64,000 bases of DNA, taken from Natranaeroarchaeum sp042663585 (GTDB lineage Archaea; Halobacteriota; Halobacteria; Halobacteriales; Natronoarchaeaceae). The stretch covers positions 62,001 through 126,000 of the forward strand of contig NZ_JBHTAN010000001.1 of NCBI RefSeq assembly GCF_042663585.1, in the 5' to 3' direction. Of this stretch, positions 43,210 through 53,059 are shown in pieces. The notes under the pieces were generated by a model. It worked only from the letters and a program-made list of their open reading frames with translations, had not been told where the DNA came from and ran no database searches. Numbering within the stretch: the first letter of the stretch is position 1; each line of letters begins with the position of its first letter. The position numbers were made by a program, and so were the translations under genes.

Positions 43210-46200
43210 ATGTCTCCTTTGGGGGTTTCCTTCGGTCGTTTCCTCGTCCTGGGCGAGGGAAAACGTATTGACGCTTTGTCTGAGTGGGCCCAAGAGGACA
43301 ACCGGATGGTTGCTGTCGAAGTCGCAACCGCTGAGTCGACGACGGACGAAGAAATCCAGGAGTGGGAGTTAGACTGTCTTGTCGTGGATAGCGGCGCTGT
43401 ATCGGTGGACAGTACTGCCGTCATCGAGCGATGGCGTCGCGAACGACCGGACGTGCCCGTCGTGTTGCTCACTGACGAGTGGAGTGCCGAACGCGTCACT
43501 GGCGCGTTGTCAAGCGGCGCGACAGCAACGCTCCCGCGGCGACTCGTCGACGAGGATCCGGAACTGCTCGCGGATCGACTGCTCGCGGCTGTCGAATTCG
43601 AACACGGCTGGCAGAGCGTTCGAGAACTGTACGATACCGTCACGGGGTTTGCCACGGTTCACGACCCGGAGTCCGGCGAGATGGTCCACGCGAATCAATC
43701 GTTCTGTGAGCTACTGGGACACGACCGGGACGTGGTCCTCTCGATGGACGTGGGCGATTTCACAGCGGATGTGTCCGGGTACGACAACGAACGCGCGATG
43801 ACGGTCGTTTCGCAGGTGGCCGAACAGGACGGTCCGAGCGAGGTCGAGTGGCCGGTGACCACCTCTGACGGGTCGGTCCGATGGGTGGATGCGCGTCTCC
43901 ACACGGTCCGAATCTGCGGAAGGGAAGTCGTTCTCTCGACGTCAGTAGACATCACCGAGCGCAAGCGAAGAGAGCACGAGTACGAACAGATCTTCAACGG
44001 GGTCACCGAGGGAATCGCTATTCAGGACCCCGAAACGGGCGATCTTCTCGACGCGAATCAGACGTTCGTGGACAGGCTAGGCTACGACGACGTGGAGACA
44101 CTCCGAGAAGCAGGTACCGAGGCACTCAGCGTTACCGAGGCTGGGTTTACGAAGGAGAAGGCCCGCCAACTCTGCCAGCGCGTCATGGAGTCCGGAGAGT
44201 CCGAGACAGTTGAGTGGCAACAGGAGACGAAAGACGGCGATCGGATCTGGATCGAGGCGACAGTGAATCCGGCGGTTATTGGGGGCGAAGACAGGATCGT
44301 TTCGATGCAGCGCGATATCACCAAACGCCGCCGCCGCGAGCGCGAATACGAACAGATTTTCAATAGCGTCAACGACGCAATCGCAATATTCGACCCCGAT
44401 ACCGCCGATATCGTCGATGTCAACGACACCTACCACGAGATGCTGGGTTACGATGACCTCGAGACCCTGCAGGAACTGGGTATCGAGGGGCTCAGCGTGA
44501 CCGAAGAGGGGTTCACGCGCGAACGCGGGCAAGCGCTCGTCCGGGAGGCAGCTAAAACCGGTCAGCCGAAGATGGTCGAGTGGCGTGGCGAAACGCGTGA
44601 TGGGGACCAGATCTGGCTGGAGGTGACGCTCGCCCCCGCCGACATCGGCGGCGAAACACGCGTGTTGTCGATGCTACGTGATATTACCGAGCGCAAGCAC
44701 CGCGAACGCGAGTACGAACAGATCTTCAACGACGTTACTGACGCGATTACCGTTCACGACCCCGAAACGGGTAGGCTCCTCGACGTCAACGACACGATGT
44801 GTGAGCTAACGGGCTACGACCGCGAAGCACTGCTCGGCGAAGGGCAAGCAAGCATCAACGTCGCCGAGGAAGGCTACTCCACTGACCGCGCAAAAGAGAT
44901 CGTTCAGGAGGTCATGGAGCAAAACGAGAAACGGACGCTCGAATGGCTCATGGAGCGAGCGGACGGGGAGCGGCGCTGGCTTGAGGTCAACGCGACGCCA
45001 ACGACGCTCAACGGGGAGGAACGGTATCTCGCAATCATGCGCGACGTGACCGAGCAACGTCGTACCGAGCGACGACTCCGCGAAATCCTCGAGCGTATCG
45101 ACGAAGCGATCTATCTCACGCGTGCGGCGGAAATCACGAATCCGACGTTGCGCTCGGACGATCTCGGTGCAGGCTACGAATCGATCTGGGGTGAATCCCT
45201 CCAGGGCATTTTTGAGCGCTATGAGAACGGCTTCTTTGATACCCTGCATCCGGACGAAGTCAGCGGCTACAAAGAGTTCATCGATGACCTCGGAGCCGAT
45301 TTCGACGAGGGAACGTGGGCCGATCGATACAGTCGTGAGTACCGTATCGTTCGGGCGGACCGTGAGATCCGGTGGGTCAGATCGGACTTCTACCCGATCG
45401 AGTGGCCCACCGGGTCGCTCCGCATCGTGATCGTCAGCCGCGATATAACTGATCGAAAGGCCCGGGAACGTCGTATCGCCTCGTTCGACGATGCCACGGA
45501 CGACCTCGCCACGGCTGACACCCGCGCGGAGGCGACGCGGACGGCTGTAACGGCCGCGACTGACTCACTGGAGCTCCCTGCAATCGGTGCGTTCCTCTAC
45601 GATAGTGACGACGGTGTGTTGCGCCCGGAGGTGCTTGAAGGCCCCTTCCCCTCGGAGGTCGCTACTGATTCGATTGCCCCCGGTGATGGACCGCTGTGGG
45701 AAGGCTTTGCGACCGGCACTATCGTCGGCGCGGACAGCACCGGCGACGAATCCGGAACCGTTTCGGAGAGCAACCGAACCCGAGCACTTGCCGAGTTGAC
45801 GGACTGGCGGGCGATCTCGCTGGGGAACCACGGTATACTGCTGGTGGGGTCACCGGACGACTCACTGGGTTCGGAAACGATTCAGTCGGCCCACGTGCTT
45901 GCGGCGACGCTCGAAGCCGCACTCAACCATCAGCGGGGCCAGCAGCAACTTGCTGACCAGGAGGAACAACTACGCACACAGACCGAGCGTGCGGAGCGAT
46001 TGGATCGGATCGCGCGCCTTGCTCAACAGGTCGAGGCGGCTATCACGGATACATCGAACCCTGGCCAGGTAGAGCGAGCGGTCTGTGACCGACTCGTCAA
46101 CGCCGGTGCGTACGACCTCGCGTGGATCGGGGGTATGGACGTCGGATCCGTCCGTCTCGCCCCGCGTTCGGTCGTCGGTGCGCCGGAGCAATACGTCGAG

Positions 46201-47178
46201 GGGATGGACCTGACGACGGCCGAGGACGCCGGTGACCCCCATCCGGCGGTCACGGCCTGGCGGACCGACGAGCCCCGAGTTGCGGACTCTCTCGTCGCGA
46301 ACGGTCCCGCGGGAGACTGGCGTCAGCGAGCCCTCTCCGAAGGCTATCAGTCCCTGTGTGCAGTCCCACTGACTTACGACGGTGTCACTCACGGCGTGTT
46401 GACCGTAGGCACTGACTCGCCGAACACCTTCGGTGACCGCGAGCGCGACGTTCTCGCTCAGCTAGGGGCCTCTATCGCAAACGCCCTGACTGCCATCCAG
46501 CGTCGTCGAGCACTCGAATCCGACGAAACCGTCGAACTGGAGTTTCACGGCGCCGGTGATAGCCTCTCGTTCGCACGCGCTGCGGACGCGGCCGACTGCC
46601 GTGTCAGGCACGACCGGACCGTGACCCGACAGGAAGGCGGCGTAAACGTGTATTTCAACTTTGAAGATGACGTCCCCGACGACAGACTTGACACCGCAAT
46701 GGAACGGTTACAGGGGTCGGCTAGCGTCGTCTCCGAGGCGGCGTCGACACTCGTGGAGGTGAAGACGGACGACTGGTTCGGGTCTCCGCTGGCCGAATAC
46801 GGCGGCGTGTTGCGCGAGGCGACGGCCGAACCCGGCGAGACGACTGTCACCGTGGAAGTCCCCAGACAGGCCGACGTCCGGTCGTTCGTCGAGCGATTGC
46901 AGACAGTCGCACCGTCGCTCGAACTCGTAGCCAAGCGCCAACACCAGCGACAGGACTGGACGCCCGCGGAGCTCAACGACCACCTCCGCGCGGAAATGAC
47001 CGACCGCCAGTTCGAGGTTCTAGAAACTGCCCTGCTGGCGGGGTACTTCGAGTGGCCCCGGGAGAACGACGGCAGCGAGGTGGCGAGCCGACTCGACATC
47101 ACGCAGCCAACGTTCAACAAACACTTGCGACTCGCAGAAAAGGCGACGTTCACGCTGTTGTTCGATGCCGACGACTAA
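43210..47178 (+). CDS. Multi-PAS/GAF regulator with bacterio-opsin-activator HTH
   Basis: A 1322-residue signalling protein. Residues 1-130 look like a degenerate receiver. Five PAS domains follow (starting about 140, 258, 380, 502 and 623). PAS 2-4 each open with YEQIF and repeat at exactly 122 residues. One or two GAF-like domains lie at about 755-905 and 932-1100, then a Bat-type domain. The C-terminal HTH-10 (MTDRQFEVLETALLAGYF ... ITQPTFNKHLRLAE) ends the protein. Such proteins sense light, oxygen or redox state and activate transcription. No histidine-kinase core is present, so it is probably a one-component regulator. It is followed by a channel gene at 53 bp. Confidence 0.9.
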   Translation: MSPLGVSFGRFLVLGEGKRIDALSEWAQEDNRMVAVEVATAESTTDEEIQEWELDCLVVDSGAVSVDSTAVIERWRRERPDVPVVLLTDEWSAERVTGALSSGATATLPRRLVDEDPELLADRLLAAVEFEHGWQSVRELYDTVTGFATVHDPESGEMVHANQSFCELLGHDRDVVLSMDVGDFTADVSGYDNERAMTVVSQVAEQDGPSEVEWPVTTSDGSVRWVDARLHTVRICGREVVLSTSVDITERKRREHEYEQIFNGVTEGIAIQDPETGDLLDANQTFVDRLGYDDVETLREAGTEALSVTEAGFTKEKARQLCQRVMESGESETVEWQQETKDGDRIWIEATVNPAVIGGEDRIVSMQRDITKRRRREREYEQIFNSVNDAIAIFDPDTADIVDVNDTYHEMLGYDDLETLQELGIEGLSVTEEGFTRERGQALVREAAKTGQPKMVEWRGETRDGDQIWLEVTLAPADIGGETRVLSMLRDITERKHREREYEQIFNDVTDAITVHDPETGRLLDVNDTMCELTGYDREALLGEGQASINVAEEGYSTDRAKEIVQEVMEQNEKRTLEWLMERADGERRWLEVNATPTTLNGEERYLAIMRDVTEQRRTERRLREILERIDEAIYLTRAAEITNPTLRSDDLGAGYESIWGESLQGIFERYENGFFDTLHPDEVSGYKEFIDDLGADFDEGTWADRYSREYRIVRADREIRWVRSDFYPIEWPTGSLRIVIVSRDITDRKARERRIASFDDATDDLATADTRAEATRTAVTAATDSLELPAIGAFLYDSDDGVLRPEVLEGPFPSEVATDSIAPGDGPLWEGFATGTIVGADSTGDESGTVSESNRTRALAELTDWRAISLGNHGILLVGSPDDSLGSETIQSAHVLAATLEAALNHQRGQQQLADQEEQLRTQTERAERLDRIARLAQQVEAAITDTSNPGQVERAVCDRLVNAGAYDLAWIGGMDVGSVRLAPRSVVGAPEQYVEGMDLTTAEDAGDPHPAVTAWRTDEPRVADSLVANGPAGDWRQRALSEGYQSLCAVPLTYDGVTHGVLTVGTDSPNTFGDRERDVLAQLGASIANALTAIQRRRALESDETVELEFHGAGDSLSFARAADAADCRVRHDRTVTRQEGGVNVYFNFEDDVPDDRLDTAMERLQGSASVVSEAASTLVEVKTDDWFGSPLAEYGGVLREATAEPGETTVTVEVPRQADVRSFVERLQTVAPSLELVAKRQHQRQDWTPAELNDHLRAEMTDRQFEVLETALLAGYFEWPRENDGSEVASRLDITQPTFNKHLRLAEKATFTLLFDADD

Positions 47179-47230
47179 GAAGTGGTCCGCTGGAATATGA
47201 GAATCGACTTATTAGGCTCGGGTAACCACT

Positions 47231-48082
47231 ATGCCGTATATGGGCCGCGACTCATCCGTTTCGAGTGGACGAAATCCGCGGGAAAATATACAGTTCTACC
47301 TCCTTGATCACAGGACAGTACCCGGGAAGATCATCGATATCGCCCTGTTGGTGCTGAATCTCGTATTCGTTGCCATTTTTGTCGTCGAAACCTACCCGAT
47401 TGCGGCCGAGTTGCGATCTTTTCTGTGGAACCTCGAAGTCGGCATCGCGATCGTGTTCTTGGTGGAATATGTCCTGCGGATATACGGGGCTCCCGACCGG
47501 AAGGCGGAATTTCTCAACGGATACACAATAGTGGATTTGATCGCTATTCTGCCGACGCTTCTGGTGCTCGTGTTTCCTGTGACCGCTGGCGCGTTGCAAA
47601 TCGGGTTTTTGCGGGTGATCCGAATCATCCGCGTGTTGCGTTTTTATCGTTTCACCGATGATGCAGAGTTTTTCTTCGGAACAGTTTCGGACAACAGCCT
47701 GCGTGCTATGAGGTTGCTGTTGACAGTTGGGGTGCTCCTGTTTATATCCGCCGGGGTATTTTTAAGTGTAGAACGCCCAGCGAATCCCAACGTGACGACG
47801 TTCGGTGACGCGTTCTATTACACGGTTATTTCACTTTCAACGACTGGATTTGGCGATATCATCCCCGTCACGACTGCAGGCCGGTGGGTGACCGTTGGCT
47901 CGATTCTGGCTGCAATTATAATCATCCCACGACAGGCGAGTAAGATCGTCAGAGAGTGGTCGTCCAGGGACAAGATCAACGTCACATGCCCACAGTGTGG
48001 ATTGGAGTATCACGATTCGGACGCATCGCATTGTAAGGCCTGCGGGCAGGTCATTTACCAGAAAATCGACTCTCGGGAGTAA
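47231..48082 (+). CDS. Voltage-gated-type potassium channel with zinc ribbon
   Basis: A 283-residue six-helix ion channel. S4 carries regularly spaced arginines (RVIRIIRVLRFYRF, about 128-141). The selectivity filter reads TTGFGD (204-209) instead of the common TVGYGD; Phe for Tyr is seen in some K+ channels. After S6 the protein ends in a zinc ribbon (CPQC at 253-256, CKAC at 268-271), an unusual cytosolic tail that could sense redox or metal. It follows the PAS regulator by 53 bp. ATG 47240 is an alternative start. Confidence 0.87.
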   Translation: MPYMGRDSSVSSGRNPRENIQFYLLDHRTVPGKIIDIALLVLNLVFVAIFVVETYPIAAELRSFLWNLEVGIAIVFLVEYVLRIYGAPDRKAEFLNGYTIVDLIAILPTLLVLVFPVTAGALQIGFLRVIRIIRVLRFYRFTDDAEFFFGTVSDNSLRAMRLLLTVGVLLFISAGVFLSVERPANPNVTTFGDAFYYTVISLSTTGFGDIIPVTTAGRWVTVGSILAAIIIIPRQASKIVREWSSRDKINVTCPQCGLEYHDSDASHCKACGQVIYQKIDSRE

Positions 48083-48482
48083 GTTTCACAGCTTCACAGG
48101 TCAAGATCGGTGACGACAGTCTTTCTAGTCGGCGGAGAACCCTTTTCCTGGATACTGGATGCCCCTAACAGTCAGTGATCGGGCTTTTGTCGACCGGTTT
48201 GAGTATATGTGGATGTTGGTACCTGCTACAGTCTAGACCAACCGCGAAAACAATATTAGTCATCGTCCGGTCAACAGGTTCCACCCCTCGAGTGATGGCT
48301 GCGCGTCAGATGTAAGTGGGATATGAGATCTCTTTCCAGAGAATCGCCGATCCAGGCCTGTAGCGGTTTGACCTGAGACACTGAACACCAACGCGATTGC
48401 CGGGCAAGGTATCTTCCAGCCGAGCCTCTCGGTATGCGGATAGTATTAAGCCCCAGGCAATCAAATGTGTTATCCAAACTGA
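48083..48482. other. Gene-free interval
   Basis: About 400 bp of mixed composition with no open frame of coding character on either strand. The right end holds a TATA-like TAGTATTAAGCC at 48448-48459, 25-35 bp before the ATG at 48483, so that gene is probably transcribed without a leader. Nothing else recognised. Confidence 0.5.
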
Positions 48483-49199
48483 ATGAACGACACTACCAAC
48501 AGTGAAGGTACGACCACTCCTGAGGTCGGCCCCCAACTCCCCGAATTCGTCGATTGGATAGCCGCTACGGTCATTGCATTGATCGGCGTTGCTCTCACGG
48601 TTGGAGGGACTGCCCTCGCCTTCGCCGTCGACCGAGATCTGCTCGAAAGCGGCGTTGAATCCGGCCAAATCACGGTGATCGTCTTCGAACGAGATCTCAC
48701 GGAGGCGGAGATGCTCGAATTCACTCAAGAAATCGTGACATGGACAGGCTGGGGGCTCTTGGTGACAGGTATCGGCTTGGTCCTCTTTGCGATCGGGTAC
48801 GTGGTCGTCCGTCACCGCGCGTATCGACAGCTTCCGGATGACGAGTCGGCCGGGTCGTATCTGTCGTCCGCCGTGCTCGGTGCTCTTGTCACCGGGATAC
48901 TGTCCTTTCTCCCGTTCTCGCCCGTCTTCGGTGGCGGGGCCGCGGGGTATCTCGAACGTTATGGGAGCGGCCGCACGGTCAGTGCTGGTGCGCTCTCAGG
49001 GTTCCTGGCGATAATACCTGCTCTCGTAATTCTCGTCTTCGTCACTATCGGACTTTACATTGGTTTGGCCGCTGTTCAATATTCGGGCCTCGGAATCGTG
49101 GCAGGAGCAGCCATGCTCTTTGGGGTGCTCTTCACCGGGGCGTATGGTACTGCATTCGGTGCTCTCGGCGGATTCGCAGGTGGTCGGTTAGCAGAGTGA
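48483..49199 (+). CDS. DUF5518 domain membrane protein
   Basis: A 238-residue membrane protein. Two helices flank an acidic extracellular loop (VDRDLLESGVESGQITV ...). The C-terminal half is a DUF5518 domain: LGALVTGILSFLPFSPVFGGGAAGYLE, then four short Gly-rich helices ending GALGGFAGGRLAE. The family is haloarchaeal and of unknown function. A paralogue follows at 49323, so the two may act together. A leaderless promoter is visible just upstream. Confidence 0.84.
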   Translation: MNDTTNSEGTTTPEVGPQLPEFVDWIAATVIALIGVALTVGGTALAFAVDRDLLESGVESGQITVIVFERDLTEAEMLEFTQEIVTWTGWGLLVTGIGLVLFAIGYVVVRHRAYRQLPDDESAGSYLSSAVLGALVTGILSFLPFSPVFGGGAAGYLERYGSGRTVSAGALSGFLAIIPALVILVFVTIGLYIGLAAVQYSGLGIVAGAAMLFGVLFTGAYGTAFGALGGFAGGRLAE

Positions 49200-49322
49200 T
49201 TGATATCTGGCCAATCCGAGCTACCTGTTTGAAACCCTGAATTCTGGCAATAGATTCCTTCTTGTTCTTATATTATAAAATTGATAATCACGGTTTTGAC
49301 CGTGCTGCTCGAACTATTACAC

Positions 49323-49727
49323 ATGAGTGATCAGAACACGCTGCGCAACACAGTCCTCGGTGCTATCGTAACGCTGCTCCTCTCGTTCACGACGGTTTCG
49401 CCGGTATTAGGGGGTGCTCTGGCTGGATACCTCGAGGGGGAGTCTCCCGGCCGCGGCATGAAGGTCGGTGCTATATCGGGCGCGCTAGCGAGTATTCCCT
49501 TCATCCTAGTGCTCGGTTTCGGGGTGATCCTATTCTTCGGGATACCGGGAGCAGGGTTCGGTGTTCCTGGTGGTCTAGAACTAGCCATCATCGTACTATT
49601 CATGTTACCTCTGCTGTTCGCCTGGACTATCGGGCTGAGCGCTATCGGTGGCTACCTCGGGGGCCTCCTTCGGGAGAGTTCGCAGCCAGCAACCGGTGAC
49701 GCGGCCCCGCCGGAACAGGAAGCCTGA
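49323..49727 (+). CDS. DUF5518 domain membrane protein
   Basis: A 134-residue protein that is little more than the DUF5518 domain (LGAIVTLLLSFTTVSPVLGGALAGYLEG, GMKVGAISGALASIPF, then three helices) with a short acidic tail. The ATG at 49323 is preferred over 49281 because the domain starts there. It is a paralogue of the preceding gene, 123 bp away in the same direction. The AT-rich stretch at 49255-49280 contains its own TATA-like element, so it may be separately transcribed. Confidence 0.82.
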   Translation: MSDQNTLRNTVLGAIVTLLLSFTTVSPVLGGALAGYLEGESPGRGMKVGAISGALASIPFILVLGFGVILFFGIPGAGFGVPGGLELAIIVLFMLPLLFAWTIGLSAIGGYLGGLLRESSQPATGDAAPPEQEA

Positions 49728-49909
49728 TCGAGGGCTCAAAGACCGTGTCGGAAGGTCCAGCCTCCATTATGTCGGCGGACGAGAGGGACAGAGTCTCGGG
49801 CCTTGGAGGCGTCATTGTCACATCTGATGTGTCATTTTGTGCTTTTAAAAATCATCGTCAATACTCCAGATGCATAGTGTGCCGGCTGGTGATCCAGCGG
49901 CACTGAGAC

Positions 49910-51385
49910 CTACTCGAACGCATCCCACTGTAACGTCGATAGCTCAGACTCGACAAACGGTCCGAGCGTGACTGTCCGGAACAGACTGAGTGTGGCCAAC
50001 AGTGAGTGCGATTGCGCTGGTGTCGGATAACCGTGATCCCCACGAGCGGTCTCGGCTCCACGAAGCAAAGTGTCATACCGCTGTGCACGGCTATTCGTGT
50101 AGCTATCGATGGCCTCTGAGACCGAGCTCTCGTTCCGAGTCAGTTCCAAGACCAACGACAGTGCATCTCCGGTGCCGAATGAGTCGTGAAACCCGCCCGC
50201 GGGCGCGACGGGGCAAGAGGCAGGCCCGCAGTGAGCCACGCGACCCGTTCCCCACCAAGACCGGTTGGTCTCTCCTCTCTGTCGTTTGTACTGCCGTATT
50301 TTCGTCATTTCGGCGGGGTCCAGTTCATCCACCAGATCGACTGGTGACTGCTCATGCAACCGATCGTAGGCTTCGTCGTGCAGTGACGCTTGTAGATTGG
50401 AACGAGTCGTCGTGATTCGAAGCAAACTCCCAGTGTCCGCCCGTGGAAGGCACTGCACAAGACAGTCGGGATACCAACGTTCCTGGATGTGGTTCGTGCT
50501 GTTGCTATCCGTTCCGATCACCGTCTCGTGCTGATACAGAACGGTACACTCCGGAGACTCCACTCGGTCAGACTGATGTGACGGATCAACACCACTGCCA
50601 GCGTCGACCACAACGTCGAACCACTCGCGCACTCCGTCCTCGAAATCGACGGCGAGCCCATCCGAGTGATGCGTCACCGTGTCGACAGTCCGTCTATCAT
50701 CGCTCTGACGGTCGGGAAGTTGCTCCGTGAGTGCACGACGAAAGGCCTCTGTCTCCACGACCAGCGGGCGGTTCGGTTCGATACCCGAGTCTGTCGGTAG
50801 TTCGAAGGTTCTGTCCTCCCGTGCAGTCGGACCGTAGACGTCGATTCTATCGATGGTGGTGGCATGATCATGCAGCCACTCTCCGACACCGATTGCCTCG
50901 AAGACACGACGAACTGGTGGCCATAGATACGTCATTCGGGAGTCGACACTGGGTGTCGTACCCGCTGTGAGCAGTGGATCATACCCGGCGTGATGGAGAA
51001 CGCAAGCGAGGGTGAGTCCGACTACCGTATCACCAGCCACGAGAACCTGTCGATCCGGACTCCCCCCGAATACGTCATGCTGTGGCAGCCGAACCGACGG
51101 TGAAGCCGCTGTAGCCTGGGATTCGTCGTTTGATCCGGGTGACGAACCATCCGGCGATGAGTCAGCAGGTAGTCGGTTCTCTATGGAGTCCGATTGGTCC
51201 GCGCTATCGTCTTGTACCGCCTCTTCTCGCCACTCGTGGTCGTCTTGAGGCGGCGCAACTGCACGGTATCTGGACCGGTGCCCACGCCTCTGACTGCGGG
51301 TCCGACCGATAGGGCAGGCCTGCCTACCAGCCTGTGAACAGCGCCCGGGGACGCTATCTCTCAAGCACGATAGTAGACGGTTCAT
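49910..51385 (-). CDS. FAD-dependent monooxygenase-like flavoprotein, divergent
   Basis: A 491-residue protein. The Rossmann segment (VLVAGDTVVGLTLACVLHHAG, starting about residue 115) and the late GRVAHCGPASCPVAPAGGFHDSFGTGDAL resemble PHBH-type FAD monooxygenases. However, both motifs are degenerate: GDTVVG replaces GxGxxG, and the GD-A-H segment is altered. It may bind FAD weakly or have a new role. The N-terminal 110 residues are a low-complexity extension. The start is nevertheless supported by a TATA-like CTTTAGATA about 26 bp upstream of the ATG at 51385. No operon partner. Confidence 0.65.
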   Translation of the reverse strand: MNRLLSCLRDSVPGRCSQAGRQACPIGRTRSQRRGHRSRYRAVAPPQDDHEWREEAVQDDSADQSDSIENRLPADSSPDGSSPGSNDESQATAASPSVRLPQHDVFGGSPDRQVLVAGDTVVGLTLACVLHHAGYDPLLTAGTTPSVDSRMTYLWPPVRRVFEAIGVGEWLHDHATTIDRIDVYGPTAREDRTFELPTDSGIEPNRPLVVETEAFRRALTEQLPDRQSDDRRTVDTVTHHSDGLAVDFEDGVREWFDVVVDAGSGVDPSHQSDRVESPECTVLYQHETVIGTDSNSTNHIQERWYPDCLVQCLPRADTGSLLRITTTRSNLQASLHDEAYDRLHEQSPVDLVDELDPAEMTKIRQYKRQRGETNRSWWGTGRVAHCGPASCPVAPAGGFHDSFGTGDALSLVLELTRNESSVSEAIDSYTNSRAQRYDTLLRGAETARGDHGYPTPAQSHSLLATLSLFRTVTLGPFVESELSTLQWDAFE

Positions 51386-51579
51386 GTCCGTATCTACTAG
51401 CCGTATCTATCTAAAGTGGTGACACTTGTTTCAAACACAGAAACAGTCGCGGTAGGCCCAGGGACGCTCAGTATCTGCAGTGGTCTGATCAATACACCTA
51501 GCCGTCGCGTGTAGCGGTGACAACGTTAGTTGTGAGTAGCTTCGAGGGTGTGGGAAATGAAACAGGAATCGAGTTCAAG

Positions 51580-51969
51580 ATGAGCCAACATATACAGCCT
51601 GTACAGGATACGCCCTCGGAGGACTCAACAGTGGTTGACCGTGAGCTCACGTCCGAAACGGTTCTGGAACTGTTGAACGCGTCGTACACACAGACAATAC
51701 TCGAAGCAGTCAGTTCTGAACCCAAATCTGCCCGAGAGCTCACAGCAGACTGTGGTGCTTCACGGCCGACAATCTATCGACGACTCAACAGACTTCAGGA
51801 CGCTGACCTCGTCGAAACCAGTATGATGTACGATTCCGATGGTCATCATCGGACGGTGTTCAGCGCGACGTTCGAGAAGGTTTCAGTCAAAATGAACGAT
51901 GCTGGAGTCTCGGTTTCCGTGAGTATCGGGCCAGGCCAGCAGCAAACAGACCATTTTGTGCCGCAGTAG
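51580..51969 (+). CDS. ArsR-type winged-helix regulator
   Basis: A 129-residue protein with one winged-helix domain. TVLELLNASYTQTILEAV is the first helix pair, ARELTADCGASRPTIYRRLNRL is the recognition region, and ADLVETSMMYDSDGHHRTVF is the wing. It closely resembles the next gene (52158), so they are tandem paralogues. The ATG at 51580 was chosen because it matches the start of that paralogue (MSQ...). The ligand is unknown. Confidence 0.82.
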   Translation: MSQHIQPVQDTPSEDSTVVDRELTSETVLELLNASYTQTILEAVSSEPKSARELTADCGASRPTIYRRLNRLQDADLVETSMMYDSDGHHRTVFSATFEKVSVKMNDAGVSVSVSIGPGQQQTDHFVPQ

Positions 51970-52157
51970 CATCTCAGGGGCTGAAGCTACGTATTCTGTT
52001 CCTTCGACCCAGCACACTTCGAGAGTTGATGCTCCCTCCTGAGGTTCTGTGAGATCAGCGGGCACAATATGTATAGCCCGCCTCCCCCACAGTGACGACT
52101 CATATAGACAGTACATTTGGGGGACTCGGATCCCAGGAACATAAACGAGAAAGACGA

Positions 52158-52532
52158 ATGTCACAAACAGCAACCCCTCGAAAGACCTCTGAAGTTCTGG
52201 ATCACGCGGATGACTCGACGTCCGACGCGGAGACGCTAATCGAACTCCTCAGCGACGAGTATGCCCGTCAATTTCTCTCAGCGATCCGGCACGAAGCGAA
52301 ACCGGCGCGCACTATTGCCGAAGACTGTGGAGCCTCCCGTCCCACTGTCTATCGACGACTCAATCGACTCCAGGAGGCGGGTCTGGTCACCGAACAGATG
52401 GAATGTGAAGAAAACGGCCATCACCGTAGAACGTTCTCTGCGACAGTCGAGAACGTCGAGATAATACTCGGAGATGACGGCTTCGAGGCCGTCGTTACAG
52501 AATCCAATTCGCCATCTCCCAACAAGTCGTAA
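52158..52532 (+). CDS. ArsR-type winged-helix regulator, paralogue
   Basis: A 124-residue protein, clearly the duplicate of the gene at 51580: both share DCGASRPT and YRRLNRLQ in the recognition region and GHHR in the wing. N- and C-termini differ. The two genes are 188 bp apart in the same direction. They may respond to different signals or form heterodimers. The ATG at 52158 was selected by matching the paralogue. Confidence 0.82.
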   Translation: MSQTATPRKTSEVLDHADDSTSDAETLIELLSDEYARQFLSAIRHEAKPARTIAEDCGASRPTVYRRLNRLQEAGLVTEQMECEENGHHRRTFSATVENVEIILGDDGFEAVVTESNSPSPNKS

Positions 52533-52706
52533 TTCAGAGGCCGACAGGGGCTCTGTCGGGGTGAGTCTCTAGCACCCCCTCAATGGTGATGATTGGATTC
52601 CTGCGTCTTCAGGCCCAGGAGGATGTCAATAGTTCATCTACTAGCGTATGATCGTCAGTGAAAACCTTCTAACAGCCTTGCCCGGCATGTCTCATCAAAC
52701 CGGTAT

Positions 52707-52913
52707 TCAAGATAGGTAAGATATGCTAATAATTATGAGGCACATGCCGACGAGTCGATGGAGCCAAATCGCTAAACCAGATGGTTCAGATGGGTCGGAG
52801 TCTGTGTCGCGCAAGGAATCAAAGCCGAAGTGGTACACTGCTCTTGGCGTAGCGATATAGGCTATCCCAAGTATTGCAATCACAACCGCGCCAATCTGAA
52901 CGATCGTGTTCAC
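52707..52913 (-). CDS. Small membrane protein, unknown
   Basis: A 68-residue protein with two membrane helices (about residues 5-22 and 50-66) and a hydrophilic loop rich in Ser/Asp between them. No family recognised with confidence; the arrangement recalls DUF6199-like mini-proteins. It is convergent with the regulator pair and lies just left of the repeat region upstream of parA. Confidence 0.55.
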   Translation of the reverse strand: MNTIVQIGAVVIAILGIAYIATPRAVYHFGFDSLRDTDSDPSEPSGLAIWLHRLVGMCLIIISISYLS

Positions 52914-53059
52914 AACAGACCAGTCCTCTGCATAAACTTCAATGTATATGAATCGCTGTGATTCGCCAGTCTTCGGTTACCGGGTAACCGGCTGGATTGT
53001 GTCTGAACACGACGCCAATCTTCTGAATTCTTTACCTCTCAGTGTTGTGTTCAGGGTCT

